A stretch of DNA of 64,000 nucleotides from Bacillus sp. FJAT-47783. GTDB taxonomy: Bacteria > Bacillota > Bacilli > Bacillales > Aeribacillaceae. The DNA is taken from assembly GCF_022808615.1 (NCBI RefSeq), contig NZ_JAKZKS010000006.1, positions 62,001 through 126,000 on the forward strand, read 5' to 3'. The notes beneath the pieces were generated by a model that made no database searches, was not told where the DNA came from, and saw only the letters and a list, made by a program, of their open reading frames with translations. The stretch's first letter is position 1. Every line of letters starts with the position of its first letter. A program made the position numbers and the translations under genes. This document shows positions 19,465 through 27,845 of the stretch, piece by piece.

Positions 19465-19642
19465 TGTTTAAAAGCAGGTTTCCTGGCTTACGCTTCCCTT
19501 TACTCTTGTCACCTTCCCGGCACATATGCCAGTGGTCTATGACAATTTCATCAGCGCTTACAGTAGCGGGGGCTGCATCGGATTTGCACCGATTTCCCTA
19601 TTATCTTAAAATTACCTCTGCAATTTTAAGCACTTTTAAACA
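19465..19642 (-). promoter_or_regulatory. Cobalamin (B12) riboswitch aptamer
   Basis: On the minus strand the P1 stem TGTTTAAAAG (19633-19642) pairs with CTTTTAAACA (19465-19474). Inside are the hallmark elements GGTGCAAATCC, GCAGCCCCCGCTACTGTAA, CCACTGG, GGGAAGGTGACAAG and the B12 box AAGCCAGGAAACC. Together with the terminator 85 bp downstream it controls the 15-gene operon. The 280 bp further upstream show no gene; a weak -35/-10 pair may lie near 19650-19690. Confidence 0.95.
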
Positions 19643-19940
19643 GCTATTCAGTTTTATATTTACATATTTTCGAATGTTCCGTAAAATATTCTTATTTTTT
19701 CCCTACTTATTCTACTTTAACAAGAATAATCGAATAATAGCAAGAAAAATATTATTTTTTCGAAAAATGTAGACAGGTCGGGTGAAAACCTTGTCACCTT
19801 GTACTTCCATGGAAGTATTTAATTGAAAAACAGTTGTTCCAAATACAAAAACTAAAACATCCGAAACGAGACAAAGGAACAATACATCGAAAGATTATGT
19901 AATGCCTTGTCCAAAAATTGAAGATCTTTTTTATTTAGTT

Positions 19941-19973
19941 GAAAGCTTAAAGGGGCACCCCTTTTAAGCTTTC
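19941..19973. terminator. Strong inverted repeat behind the cse60-like gene
   Basis: GAAAGCTTAAAGGGG and CCCCTTTTAAGCTTTC form a near-perfect long hairpin starting 4 bp after the small-gene stop codon. No clear T-run follows on the minus strand, so termination or mRNA protection are both possible. Confidence 0.5.
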
Positions 19974-19976
19974 TTG

Positions 19977-20162
19977 TTATAATTTACGATAAATAATCAT
20001 TGCTGTGAAACAATAAATTTGTTCCCCTTTTTGGTCGCACGTTGCCGCCACTTTGTATTGGATATCTATAAATTGTTCCTCAGAAAGTGATGATAAAAAG
20101 TCATTCACTTCATACTCTAAATCTTTCTCGTGTTCCTCATCAAAAATTGCTACTTGATACAT
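19977..20162 (-). CDS. cse60: Small protein resembling sporulation protein Cse60
   Basis: A 61-residue acidic protein with the DEEHEKDLEYEVNDFL motif near the N-terminus and QIYCFTAMIIYR at the C-terminus, which I recall as hallmarks of the Cse60 family (about 60 residues, made in the mother cell under sigma-E in B. subtilis). Function is unknown. It is 3 bp downstream of another small gene, and a sigma-E-like promoter precedes the pair, which supports the assignment. I cannot run a profile search, so the name is tentative. Confidence 0.6.
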   Translation of the reverse strand: MYQVAIFDEEHEKDLEYEVNDFLSSLSEEQFIDIQYKVAATCDQKGEQIYCFTAMIIYRKL

Positions 20163-20165
20163 TTA

Positions 20166-20402
20166 TTAACACCACCCTAAATCACAGCCTTCCGCATACG
20201 GTTGACCCGTACCTTCGTGACGGAAAAGCCGAAATATTCGTAGATTTTCATAAACGTATCCATCTACTAAATCATATTGCTTTTCCTTTTCTTTTATGAC
20301 TAGCATACCGATACAATCTTTTCCATTGAATAATAAAATGTCCTCTCCATCTATTTTGATTTGAATCCGTTCTGTCACATCTAATTTGAGGTATTTCGCC
20401 AT
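20166..20402 (-). CDS. Small conserved protein, possibly DUF2553/YusG-like
   Basis: A 78-residue protein with a clear ribosome site (AAGGAGGGATGTAA then ATG). It is predicted mostly beta: LKLDVTERIQIKIDGEDILLF is followed by a second strand pair and an acidic-aromatic segment, ending in GCDLGWC. The GCD-x-GWC ending resembles the YusG/DUF2553 group as I recall it, but this is not certain. It is the first gene of a two-gene unit with the Cse60-like gene, so a sporulation context is plausible. No catalytic motif is visible. Confidence 0.65.
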   Translation of the reverse strand: MAKYLKLDVTERIQIKIDGEDILLFNGKDCIGMLVIKEKEKQYDLVDGYVYENLRIFRLFRHEGTGQPYAEGCDLGWC

Positions 20403-20440
20403 TTACATCCCTCCTTAACATAATGTATTGAGCGTGTAGA

Positions 20441-20472
20441 TTATTTATGATAACGCTTTCGAAATATATGAC
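20441..20472 (-). promoter_or_regulatory. Putative sigma-E promoter of the cse60-like pair
   Basis: On the minus strand GTCATATA (20465-20472) is followed after 15 bp by CATAAATAA (20441-20449). This resembles the sigma-E pattern of a -35 like KMATATT and a -10 like CATACAAT. Transcription would start about 30 bp before the first gene's ATG. Confidence 0.5.
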
Positions 20473-20525
20473 TATTCGATATCAGATCAATAGCGGTCAA
20501 ATGGTCCTATTATCTATCATGTTGG

Positions 20526-20640
20526 TTGCGGATTTCTTTCATGATATGAGGATTTCTTTCACAACTTGAGGGATATTTTCATAGCATGCGGATATTTTTC
20601 ACGACTTGCGCGAAAATGTGACTAACTTGCGGAAACTTCC
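20526..20640. repeat. Degenerate ~20-bp tandem repeat
   Basis: Five to six imperfect units of about 20 bp, each built on TTGCGGATTTTTTTCA-like sequence (for example TGCGGATTTCTTTCATGATA, TGAGGATTTCTTTCACAACT, TGCGGATATTTTTCACGACT), lie head to tail in the gap between the rhodanese terminator and the cse60-like promoter. There are no spacers, so it is not a CRISPR array. No reading frame is seen. Confidence 0.6.
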
Positions 20641-20660
20641 TATTATCTGATCATTATAAT

Positions 20661-20690
20661 AAAAAAAGCCGTGCTTTCACACACAGCTTT
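20661..20690 (-). terminator. Terminator of the rhodanese gene
   Basis: On the minus strand AAGCTGTG pairs with CACGGCTT, followed by seven T, 11 bp after the stop codon. Confidence 0.88.
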
Positions 20691-20700
20691 CCCAATCCTT

Positions 20701-21021
20701 CTACAATTGAGCTTTTGGAGTACTTTTACCTTTCCATTCAAGCATGCCACCAACCATATTGACGACTTTAAAGCCTTTGTCTTGTAAATACATGCACACA
20801 TTTTCACTTCTTCTACCGGAACGGCAGATAAAAATGTATTCTTTTTCTTTATCTAATTGGTCCACGTAATTAGGAATTTCCCCCATCGGAACGTGCTTAG
20901 CTTCTTGAATCATTCCTTCTTGAACTTCTTCCTCTTCACGGACATCAATTAATTCGAGCTTTTCACCTTTTTCTAGCTTTTCTTGTAATTCAGCGGGGGT
21001 AATTTCTTTTATTTCAAGCAT
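20701..21021 (-). CDS. ytwF: Single-domain rhodanese-like protein (YtwF type)
   Basis: A 106-residue rhodanese domain, likely a sulfur carrier or sulfurtransferase. ELIDVREEEE and HVPMGEIP are the CH2 signatures, and the active loop FICRSGRRS carries the persulfide Cys and basic residues. I start at ATG 21021, whose ribosome site AAAGGAG is 8 bp away; the GTG at 21030 belongs to that site. It lies next to leuS as ytwF does in B. subtilis. Physiological sulfur acceptor unknown. Confidence 0.88.
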   Translation of the reverse strand: MLEIKEITPAELQEKLEKGEKLELIDVREEEEVQEGMIQEAKHVPMGEIPNYVDQLDKEKEYIFICRSGRRSENVCMYLQDKGFKVVNMVGGMLEWKGKSTPKAQL

Positions 21022-21133
21022 GATTTCCACTCCTTTTTTAAGGATATCGTTATTATATCAAATTCTTTAGTTGGACTACTATTAGCAAATGGAAGCCCTC
21101 TGAAACGGATTCGTTCAGAGGGCTTTGTTCTTA

Positions 21134-23545
21134 TTAGTTTGCCACAATGTTTACAAGCTTTCTAGGCACGGCAATGACTTTTCGAATCGTCTTGCCTTCA
21201 ACTTGTTCTTTCACTTTTTCATTTTCAAGCGCAAGCTGCTCCATTTGTTCTTTCGATGCATCTGTTGGGACAAGGAGCTTTGCGCGAACTTTCCCATTCA
21301 CTTGAACGACAATTTCCACTTCATTGTCGACAAGCTTCGACTCATCAAATGTTGGCCATTGTTCATATGAAATTGTATTAGTGTGGTCAAGCTTTTCCCA
21401 AAGCTCTTCACAAATATGTGGTGCAATTGGTGAAAGTAATTTAACAAACCCTTCCATATATTCTTTCGGTAAAACCGTTGCTTTATATGCTTCATTAATA
21501 AACACCATCATTTGGGAAATGGCTGTGTTAAATCGTAATTCTTCATAGTCTTCTGTTACTTTTTTCACTGTTTGATGATACACTTTCTCAAGTTCGTCAG
21601 AAGGAGCATCTTGAATTTTCGGATTTAATTCTCCTTCATCTTCTACAAATAAGCGCCATACACGATCAAGGAAACGACGAGCACCATCCAGTCCATTCGT
21701 TGACCAAGCAATCGATGCATCTAATGGTCCCATAAACATTTCGTATAAGCGCAATGTATCTGCACCATGCGATTCAACAATTTCATCCGGATTGACAACA
21801 TTTCCTTTCGATTTACTCATTTTTTCATTATTTTCACCGAGTATCATACCTTGGTTAAAGAGCTTTTGGAACGGTTCTTTCGTTGGTACAACACCTAAGT
21901 CATATAACACTTTATGCCAGAATCGTGCATAAAGTAAATGAAGGACGGCATGCTCTGCCCCTCCGATATAAATATCAACTGGAAGCCATTTCTTAAGCTT
22001 CTCTGGATCGGCTAGTTGCTCATCATTGTGTGGGTCAATATAGCGTAAGTAATACCAGCAACTTCCTGCCCATTGCGGCATCGTGTTTGTTTCCCTGCGA
22101 CCTTTTTTCCCTGTTTCAGGGTCTACTACATGAACCCAGTCTTCAATATTTGCAAGCGGTGACTCTCCTGTACCAGATGGCTTAATTTCATCTGTTTTAG
22201 GAAGCATTAATGGAAGCTCTTCTTCTTTCACAGGCGACATTGTACCGTCTTCCCAATGAATGATTGGAATCGGCTCTCCCCAATAGCGTTGACGGCTGAA
22301 TAGCCAGTCGCGTAGACGATACGTCACTTTCTTTTCACCTTTTTTATTTGTCTCAAGCCATTGAATCATTGTTTGGATGGCTTCTTCTTTATTTAAACCG
22401 TTTAGGAAATCAGAATTGACGTGCTCACCGTCTCCTGTATACGCTTCTTTCGAAATATCTCCACCAGCAACAACTTCTTTAATCGGTAAATCAAACTTTT
22501 TCGCAAATTCATAGTCGCGTTCATCATGTGCCGGTACTGCCATGATAGCACCTGTCCCATAGCTCATCAGGACATAGTCGGCAATCCAAATGGGCATTTT
22601 TTCACCGCTTACAGGATTGACTGCATAGGCACCTGTAAACACACCTGTTTTATCTTTCGCTAAGTCTGTTCGCTCTAAATCTGTTTTATTTACAACTTGA
22701 TCAATGTAAGCTTGTACAGCTTCTTTTTGGGCTTCTGTTGTTATTTTTTCGACCAATGAATGTTCTGGCGCTAAAACGGCATACGTAGCACCAAACAGTG
22801 TATCGGGGCGAGTCGTAAATACTGTAAATGTCTCGTCAGAACCATCCACTGCAAAATGAACTTCTGCCCCTTCAGAACGGCCAATCCAATTCCGTTGCAT
22901 TTCTTTAATACTTTCTGGCCAATCAAGCTCTTCTAAATCTTCTAAGAGACGATCAGCATAAGCCGTAATTTTTAATACCCATTGCTTCATCGGGCGGCGT
23001 TCTACAGGATGTCCACCACGCTCACTTTTCCCATCAATGACTTCTTCATTTGCTAAAACAGTCCCAAGCGCAGGACACCAGTTCACCGCAACCTCATCGA
23101 TATAAGCTAACCCTTTTTCATATAACTTTAGAAAAATCCATTGTGTCCATTTGTAATAGTTTGGATCTGTCGTATTCACTTCTCGATCCCAATCATAAGA
23201 AAAGCCTAGGGCTTGTATTTGTCGGCGGAAATTATCAATATTTTTCTCCGTAAATTCTGCAGGATCATTTCCTGTATCTAGAGCATATTGTTCAGCAGGT
23301 AATCCAAATGCATCCCATCCCATCGGATGAAGTACATTGTACCCTTGCATGCGCTTCATACGAGATAAAATATCAGTCGCTGTATAGCCTTCTGGATGTC
23401 CAACGTGAAGTCCTGCTCCAGAAGGATAAGGGAACATATCTAATGCATAAAATTTCGGTTTATCTCCTTCTTCTGTTTTAAACGTTTTGTTTTCTAACCA
23501 ATATGTTTGCCATTTCTTTTCAATTTCGCGATGATTAAAGCTCAT
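21134..23545 (-). CDS. leuS: Leucyl-tRNA synthetase
   Basis: An 803-residue class Ia synthetase charging tRNA-Leu. The HIGH-type motif is in [16 protein letters not shown] near residue 40, and the KMSKSKGN motif is in the C-terminal half. The CP1 editing domain is present around residues 220-420 ([12 protein letters not shown] and [19 protein letters not shown]). Full length for the bacterial enzyme (B. subtilis ~804). It is preceded by a Leu-specific T-box leader, so expression is expected to rise when uncharged tRNA-Leu accumulates. Confidence 0.97.
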   Translation of the reverse strand: MSFNHREIEKKWQTYWLENKTFKTEEGDKPKFYALDMFPYPSGAGLHVGHPEGYTATDILSRMKRMQGYNVLHPMGWDAFGLPAEQYALDTGNDPAEFTEKNIDNFRRQIQALGFSYDWDREVNTTDPNYYKWTQWIFLKLYEKGLAYIDEVAVNWCPALGTVLANEEVIDGKSERGGHPVERRPMKQWVLKITAYADRLLEDLEELDWPESIKEMQRNWIGRSEGAEVHFAVDGSDETFTVFTTRPDTLFGATYAVLAPEHSLVEKITTEAQKEAVQAYIDQVVNKTDLERTDLAKDKTGVFTGAYAVNPVSGEKMPIWIADYVLMSYGTGAIMAVPAHDERDYEFAKKFDLPIKEVVAGGDISKEAYTGDGEHVNSDFLNGLNKEEAIQTMIQWLETNKKGEKKVTYRLRDWLFSRQRYWGEPIPIIHWEDGTMSPVKEEELPLMLPKTDEIKPSGTGESPLANIEDWVHVVDPETGKKGRRETNTMPQWAGSCWYYLRYIDPHNDEQLADPEKLKKWLPVDIYIGGAEHAVLHLLYARFWHKVLYDLGVVPTKEPFQKLFNQGMILGENNEKMSKSKGNVVNPDEIVESHGADTLRLYEMFMGPLDASIAWSTNGLDGARRFLDRVWRLFVEDEGELNPKIQDAPSDELEKVYHQTVKKVTEDYEELRFNTAISQMMVFINEAYKATVLPKEYMEGFVKLLSPIAPHICEELWEKLDHTNTISYEQWPTFDESKLVDNEVEIVVQVNGKVRAKLLVPTDASKEQMEQLALENEKVKEQVEGKTIRKVIAVPRKLVNIVAN

Positions 23546-23639
23546 AGTGCTTCCTCCTTCAACATGTTGTTAACAGTATGAACATTTTTTCGATTCACAA
23601 CATACTCATTTGAAAAGTACAGAATATGTATGATCATAG

Positions 23640-23912
23640 GAAATAAAAAAACCCCCATCCCAATAAAGGGACGAGAGGATTTCATATCTTCCCGCGGTAC
23701 CACCCAAATTAGCGCCAAACGCGCCCGCTCTTTTCCGTAACGTGGAATAGACGACAAGGTATTACTCTGATCATTTATAAGTCATTTTACACCTGTAACT
23801 CAAAGGGGAGTTCACGAAGGAAAATGATTGACTCACACCAGCCGCCAACTCTCTGAACATTTTCCGTTCACTACTAGTCCTTTTCAACGTTCATCATGTA
23901 TCGAGTTTTCTA
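23640..23912 (-). promoter_or_regulatory. T-box leader of leuS, Leu (CTC) specifier
   Basis: The minus strand contains the T-box core TGGGTGGTACCGCGG (about 23692-23706). Upstream is a Stem I with the distal AGAGAGTTGGCGGCTGGTG element and a GTGAACTCCC segment in which CTC (complement of 23808-23810) is the expected leucine specifier codon. The terminator hairpin with GGGATGGGGG and seven T lies at about 23643-23680. The 71-residue frame over this leader is spurious. Confidence 0.93.
23643..23680 (-). terminator. Regulated terminator of the leuS T-box
   Basis: CCTCTCGTCCC pairs with GGGATGGGGG (with G-U pairs) around a short loop and is followed by seven T on the minus strand. It competes with the antiterminator that includes the T-box core. 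Confidence 0.8.
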
Positions 23913-23918
23913 TTTATT

Positions 23919-23947
23919 ATTTTAAGAAATTTTCAATAGTAGTGCAA
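23919..23947 (-). promoter_or_regulatory. Sigma-A promoter of leuS
   Basis: On the minus strand TTGCAC (23942-23947) and TAAAAT (23919-23924) are 17 bp apart, placing the transcript start just before the T-box leader. Confidence 0.75.
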
Positions 23948-23994
23948 GTTTATGTCGAAAATTACTGTTCAATAAGATTCAAGGGTAACATTCA

Positions 23995-24771
23995 TCATTG
24001 AGCCGTATAACCTCCATCAATGACGATAGCCTGGCCTGTAATTCCCTTTGCTTTTTCACTAACTAAGTATACAACGTAATCTGCTATTTCCTCGACAGTT
24101 AGCAGTCGTTTTTGTGGGACAAGCGGATAGATCACTTCCTCTAACACTTTCTCAAATGCAACGTTCCTCGTTTCAGCTAAATCTTTTAGTTGATTCCGTA
24201 CGAGCGGAGTATCGACATACCCGGGACAAAGAGCATTTACCGTCACTCCATGCTCCGCTCCTTCTAAAGCAGCAACCTTCGTTAAACCAATCACACCGTG
24301 CTTTGCACTATTGTACGCAGACTTACCTGCAAATCCGACAAGACCATTTATCGAAGCCATATTCAAAACTCTTCCATATCGCTGTTTTTTCATCATTGGC
24401 ATGACATGTTTCATCAACATAAAAGGTCCAACAAGCATAACTTTTAACAATTGCTCAAACTTTTCTGTTGGAAAATCTTCAATATGAGCGACATGCTGTA
24501 ATCCAGCATTATTAATTAATATATCAATTTGACCATATTTCTTTGTCGTCGCATCAACTAGTTTTATAATGTCCTGCTCATCCGTTACATTACAACATAT
24601 AGCGCTTGCATTAAATCCTTGCGAAGTTAGACTAGTCGCTTCCTGTTCGATTTTATCTTCTTGTAGATCAGACAATACAACCTTTGCTCCGGAAAAAGCG
24701 AGCATCTTCGCTATTTCAAGCCCAATCCCTTGTGCTGACCCCGTCACAATGGCGACACGATTTTTCACCAT
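23995..24771 (-). CDS. 3-hydroxybutyrate dehydrogenase (short-chain dehydrogenase)
   Basis: A 258-residue classical SDR. TGSAQGIG (residues 11-18) binds NAD, NNAG follows in ILINNAGLQH, and YNSAK (YxxxK) with an upstream Ser in NMASINGLVG forms the active site. The QHVAHIEDFP and VTVNALCPGYVDTPLV stretches are typical of D-3-hydroxybutyrate dehydrogenases. It is co-directional with a GntP permease 30 bp upstream; together they suggest uptake and oxidation of 3-hydroxybutyrate to acetoacetate. The operon starts at a sigma-54 promoter. The substrate is inferred from family and context. Confidence 0.85.
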   Translation of the reverse strand: MVKNRVAIVTGSAQGIGLEIAKMLAFSGAKVVLSDLQEDKIEQEATSLTSQGFNASAICCNVTDEQDIIKLVDATTKKYGQIDILINNAGLQHVAHIEDFPTEKFEQLLKVMLVGPFMLMKHVMPMMKKQRYGRVLNMASINGLVGFAGKSAYNSAKHGVIGLTKVAALEGAEHGVTVNALCPGYVDTPLVRNQLKDLAETRNVAFEKVLEEVIYPLVPQKRLLTVEEIADYVVYLVSEKAKGITGQAIVIDGGYTAQ

Positions 24772-24801
24772 CGTAAAAACCTCCTTCTCCTTATCATATT
24801 T

Positions 24802-26121
24802 TTAAATACCTATTCCTAATGAAAAAAGTATGATTGCTAATGCTACACCCATTAAAGGAACAATGACGGTTAACGCTCCAACTGCGTTGTAGGCGTCTTG
24901 ATGAGTTTCTCCACAAATGGCTCGAACCGTCGTTACAACATAGCCATTGTGAGGAAGGGAATCTAATGCCCCTGAAGAAATGGATACAACACGGTGCAGT
25001 GCTTCCGTATTAACACCTAGCTCAACGTAGTGAGGTGCTAAAATTGGTAAGGCGATCGCTTGCCCCCCTGACGCAGAACCTGTTAAACCAGCAATAACAC
25101 TGACAGCAATAGCTCCTCCAATTAACGGACTTCCTGGGATGCTTGTCATCAGATCAACCGCTGTTTGGAATGCTGGTACAGCTTTGGCGACACCTCCAAA
25201 CCCAACAACAGCTGCTGTATTCCCAATCGCGATAAGAGCCCCTACCGTACCAGCCGAAACAGCTGTCCAAAATGAATGAAAATATTTTCGATTAACGATA
25301 TATGTCGCAACAATTCCACCTAATAAAGCGATAATGAGCGCTGATTGCTTTAACGAATTATGAAAAACGAATGAAAATGCTAGTACGACAACAAGTGGGA
25401 GCATGGATAAAAGAGGATTCGGCAAGGCACCATTATTCGTTTCGGGATCATCTTCTCTCATTTCAAATGTCTCGCCGCGTTCAACCGCTTTACGGATCAT
25501 TTTCGTTAACCACCAATAACCGAAAAACATCATAAATAATGCAACAATTATGCTTACTTCCCATCCGGCATACGGGGTTGTTCCTAAATATTCAATTGGA
25601 ATCCAGTTTTGAATTTCCGGAGAACCAGCAGAAGTCATTGTAAACGTCACAGAACCAAATGCTAATGTCGCTGGGATAAAGCGGCGTGGTAAATTCGCTT
25701 GCTTAAATAAGCTAACAGCCATTGGATATACTGAAAACGCAACAACGAATAAACTTACCCCACCGTATGTTAAAACGGCACATGCTGCCACAATCGCCAG
25801 TACAGCTCTTTTCATGCCTAACTTATCAACAACCCATTTTGAAACACTATCTGCCGCACCGCTGTCTTCCATGACCTTTCCGAAAATCGCGCCAAGTAAG
25901 AACATTAAATACCATGACGCAACAAACCCTGAAAAACCTGCCATGTAATTTCCGACTAAATTTGCCTCCCCTTCTTGAACGAGCTGCGGGAATAAAGGCA
26001 TTCCGCTGAATAGTGCTACGAATAAGGCACATAAAGGACCTGCCACAAGTAAGTTCATACCACGCATCGTTAAAACAATTAATAAAATGAGACCACCGAT
26101 TAATCCAACCATACTAAGCAA
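24802..26121 (-). CDS. GntP-family organic acid permease
   Basis: A 439-residue membrane protein with about 12 hydrophobic helices, related to GntP/YxjC carriers of gluconate and short hydroxy acids. Family features include LLGAIFGKVMEDSGAA and ALDSLPHNGYVVTTVRAICG near the C-terminus. The start is TTG at 26121, with AAGGAGGAG at proper spacing. First gene of the operon with the hydroxybutyrate dehydrogenase, and about 28 bp downstream of the predicted transcript start, so 3-hydroxybutyrate is the likely substrate. Direct evidence for that substrate is absent. Confidence 0.85.
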   Translation of the reverse strand: MLSMVGLIGGLILLIVLTMRGMNLLVAGPLCALFVALFSGMPLFPQLVQEGEANLVGNYMAGFSGFVASWYLMFLLGAIFGKVMEDSGAADSVSKWVVDKLGMKRAVLAIVAACAVLTYGGVSLFVVAFSVYPMAVSLFKQANLPRRFIPATLAFGSVTFTMTSAGSPEIQNWIPIEYLGTTPYAGWEVSIIVALFMMFFGYWWLTKMIRKAVERGETFEMREDDPETNNGALPNPLLSMLPLVVVLAFSFVFHNSLKQSALIIALLGGIVATYIVNRKYFHSFWTAVSAGTVGALIAIGNTAAVVGFGGVAKAVPAFQTAVDLMTSIPGSPLIGGAIAVSVIAGLTGSASGGQAIALPILAPHYVELGVNTEALHRVVSISSGALDSLPHNGYVVTTVRAICGETHQDAYNAVGALTVIVPLMGVALAIILFSLGIGI

Positions 26122-26160
26122 ATTTTTTCTCCTCCTTGTCCAGCCTTTAAATAGTAATAA

Positions 26161-26175
26161 GCAATAATCATGCCA
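26161..26175 (-). promoter_or_regulatory. Sigma-54 (-24/-12) promoter
   Basis: The minus strand reads TGGCATGATTATTGC, matching the SigL consensus TGGCAC-N5-TTGCW at all but one position. It lies 40 bp before the GntP permease start and between that gene and its likely activator. Confidence 0.85.
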
Positions 26176-26282
26176 TCCTTTAAAGGAAGATACGACAATA
26201 ATCTAAAACAATAATTTTTCCAATTTTCTGGACAAAAACCTACACACGGTGATTTCCTCTTTTATCACTTCAACATATAAAA

Positions 26283-26319
26283 AGTCCACTTTTCCGGAAT
26301 AAATTCCGGTTATTCGGAC
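26283..26319. promoter_or_regulatory. Nested palindrome: activator site or terminator
   Basis: CCGGAATAAATTCCGG (26294-26309) is a 16-bp near-perfect palindrome set between AGTCC (26283-26287) and GGACT (26315-26319). It sits about 120 bp upstream of the sigma-54 promoter, a normal distance for an enhancer bound by the activator. On the minus strand it also forms a hairpin followed by five T right at the activator stop codon, so it may be a terminator instead, or both. Confidence 0.5.
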
Positions 26320-27689
26320 TAAATTTCGATTCGGTATTTTTGTACTTTTTCGTATATGGAAGATTTACTAATTTTGAGTGATTTAGCCGCTTTCTTCTTA
26401 TCCCCATTATGCTTTCGAAGCGCTCGAACTAAAATTCTCTTTTCCAACTCTTCCATCATTTCTTTTAAACTTTTTTCCTCCTCATTCACAACTGCTTCGT
26501 GCTTAATATATTCCGGAATGTCAGCCATCGTAATTTCGTCTGTTTTAGTCAAATTGATGGCTGACTCAATCACATTTTCCAATTCACGTATATTTCCATA
26601 CCATTCATATTGACGAAAAGCTCTCATCACCTCATCTTGTAACCTTGTTACACGCTTTCCTGTTCGAAAAGATAGTTTTTTCATAAAATGATAGACGAGC
26701 ACATCTAAGTCTTCCATTCTCTCACGTAATGGAGGTATGTAAAGCGGAATGACACTAAGCCGGTAAAATAAATCTTTACGAAATCGATTTTCTTTCATCA
26801 TCTTTTCTAATGGCTTATTTGTCGCTGTAATAATCCGAACATCAATCGGTATAGCTTTTGTAGAACCGATAGGCTCTACTTCTCTTTCTTGTAATACTCT
26901 TAATAGCTTCACCTGCATATGGTGTGGCATGTCACCTATTTCATCTAAAAAGATGGATCCGCCATTTGCTATTAAAAACTTCCCCTTCTTTCCGCCTTTA
27001 CGCGCACCTGTAAAAGCCCCTTCTTCATACCCGAATAATTCTGACTCCAATAAATGCTCTGGGATCGCACCGCAGTTTACTTTTACAAATGGATTTTCAC
27101 TTCGTTCACTTAATTGATGGATACTGTGTGCAAACAGCTCTTTCCCTGTTCCACTTTCCCCGCATATTAAAACGGAGCTATCACTAGCCGCAATACTTTT
27201 TACACGCTCCTTTAGTTCTTCGATTTTTTCAGAAACTGAGACAATATCATGTAATGAATATCTCGTTCCAGTTCGATGTTGTTTATCGAAAATCGACTTT
27301 AGGGCAGCTAAGTGCTGTTTCACATGAGAGTTCATTTCGTTCCACTCTCTCGTATCTCGGAACATAACCGTACCGAATGCACCAACAACTTTTCCTTCCA
27401 CAAAAATTGGAATGCGATTCGCAATCATGTAATTCCCTTTAATATAATGGAGTTCCGCTATTTCTTCGATTCCCGTATTTAAAACAATATGCATTCTTGT
27501 GTTTTCGATCACTTCCGTTACGTGCCTACCTAGACATTCAACACGATCTAAGCCGATAAACGTACAATATTCGTCGTTCATATAGATAATTTTCCCATCT
27601 TTGTCGACGATAACAAGCCACGCGAAGGCATTTTCTAAAACCGTTTCAACAATTTCTTTCGCAAATGGTAATTGTTTTTCCATCAACAT
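26319..27689 (-). CDS. PAS-AAA+ sigma-54-dependent transcriptional activator
   Basis: A 456-residue enhancer-binding protein. An N-terminal PAS domain (residues ~10-115) is the likely sensor. The central AAA+ domain has the Walker A GESGTGKE, the sigma-54 contact loop GAFTGA and the Walker B GGSIFLDEIGD. The C-terminal Fis-type helix-turn-helix ends in KKAAKSLKISKSSIYEKVQKY. AAGGAGG precedes the ATG. It lies directly upstream of a -24/-12 promoter for the permease and hydroxybutyrate dehydrogenase and most likely activates it, perhaps on sensing the substrate. Confidence 0.92.
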   Translation of the reverse strand: MLMEKQLPFAKEIVETVLENAFAWLVIVDKDGKIIYMNDEYCTFIGLDRVECLGRHVTEVIENTRMHIVLNTGIEEIAELHYIKGNYMIANRIPIFVEGKVVGAFGTVMFRDTREWNEMNSHVKQHLAALKSIFDKQHRTGTRYSLHDIVSVSEKIEELKERVKSIAASDSSVLICGESGTGKELFAHSIHQLSERSENPFVKVNCGAIPEHLLESELFGYEEGAFTGARKGGKKGKFLIANGGSIFLDEIGDMPHHMQVKLLRVLQEREVEPIGSTKAIPIDVRIITATNKPLEKMMKENRFRKDLFYRLSVIPLYIPPLRERMEDLDVLVYHFMKKLSFRTGKRVTRLQDEVMRAFRQYEWYGNIRELENVIESAINLTKTDEITMADIPEYIKHEAVVNEEEKSLKEMMEELEKRILVRALRKHNGDKKKAAKSLKISKSSIYEKVQKYRIEI

Positions 27690-27804
27690 TTTCTCTTAAT
27701 CCTCCTTAAAAGCTCATTTTCGAAGACACTTCAAACATGATCAATCACTTTCTTTAATTTAGACGTTTAATAAGGTATCTCCTATTTAACAACAGAAAAA
27801 GTGT

Positions 27805-27837
27805 AAAAAAAAAAAAGAGACTGCTATTCACAGTCCC
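27805..27837 (-). terminator. Terminator of the MFS gene
   Basis: GGGACTG pairs with CAGTCTC on the minus strand and is followed by twelve T, 9 bp after the stop codon. Confidence 0.9.
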
Positions 27838-27845
27838 TAACGAAG

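Noticed and set aside
19416-19772. 118-residue plus-strand frame
   Set aside because: It is antisense to the cobalamin riboswitch and has a low-complexity aromatic composition.
20526-20640. CRISPR array
   Set aside because: Units are contiguous and degenerate, with no unique spacers and no cas genes nearby.
23542-23757. 71-residue minus-strand frame upstream of leuS
   Set aside because: It lies over the T-box core and its terminator, and its product has no family resemblance.
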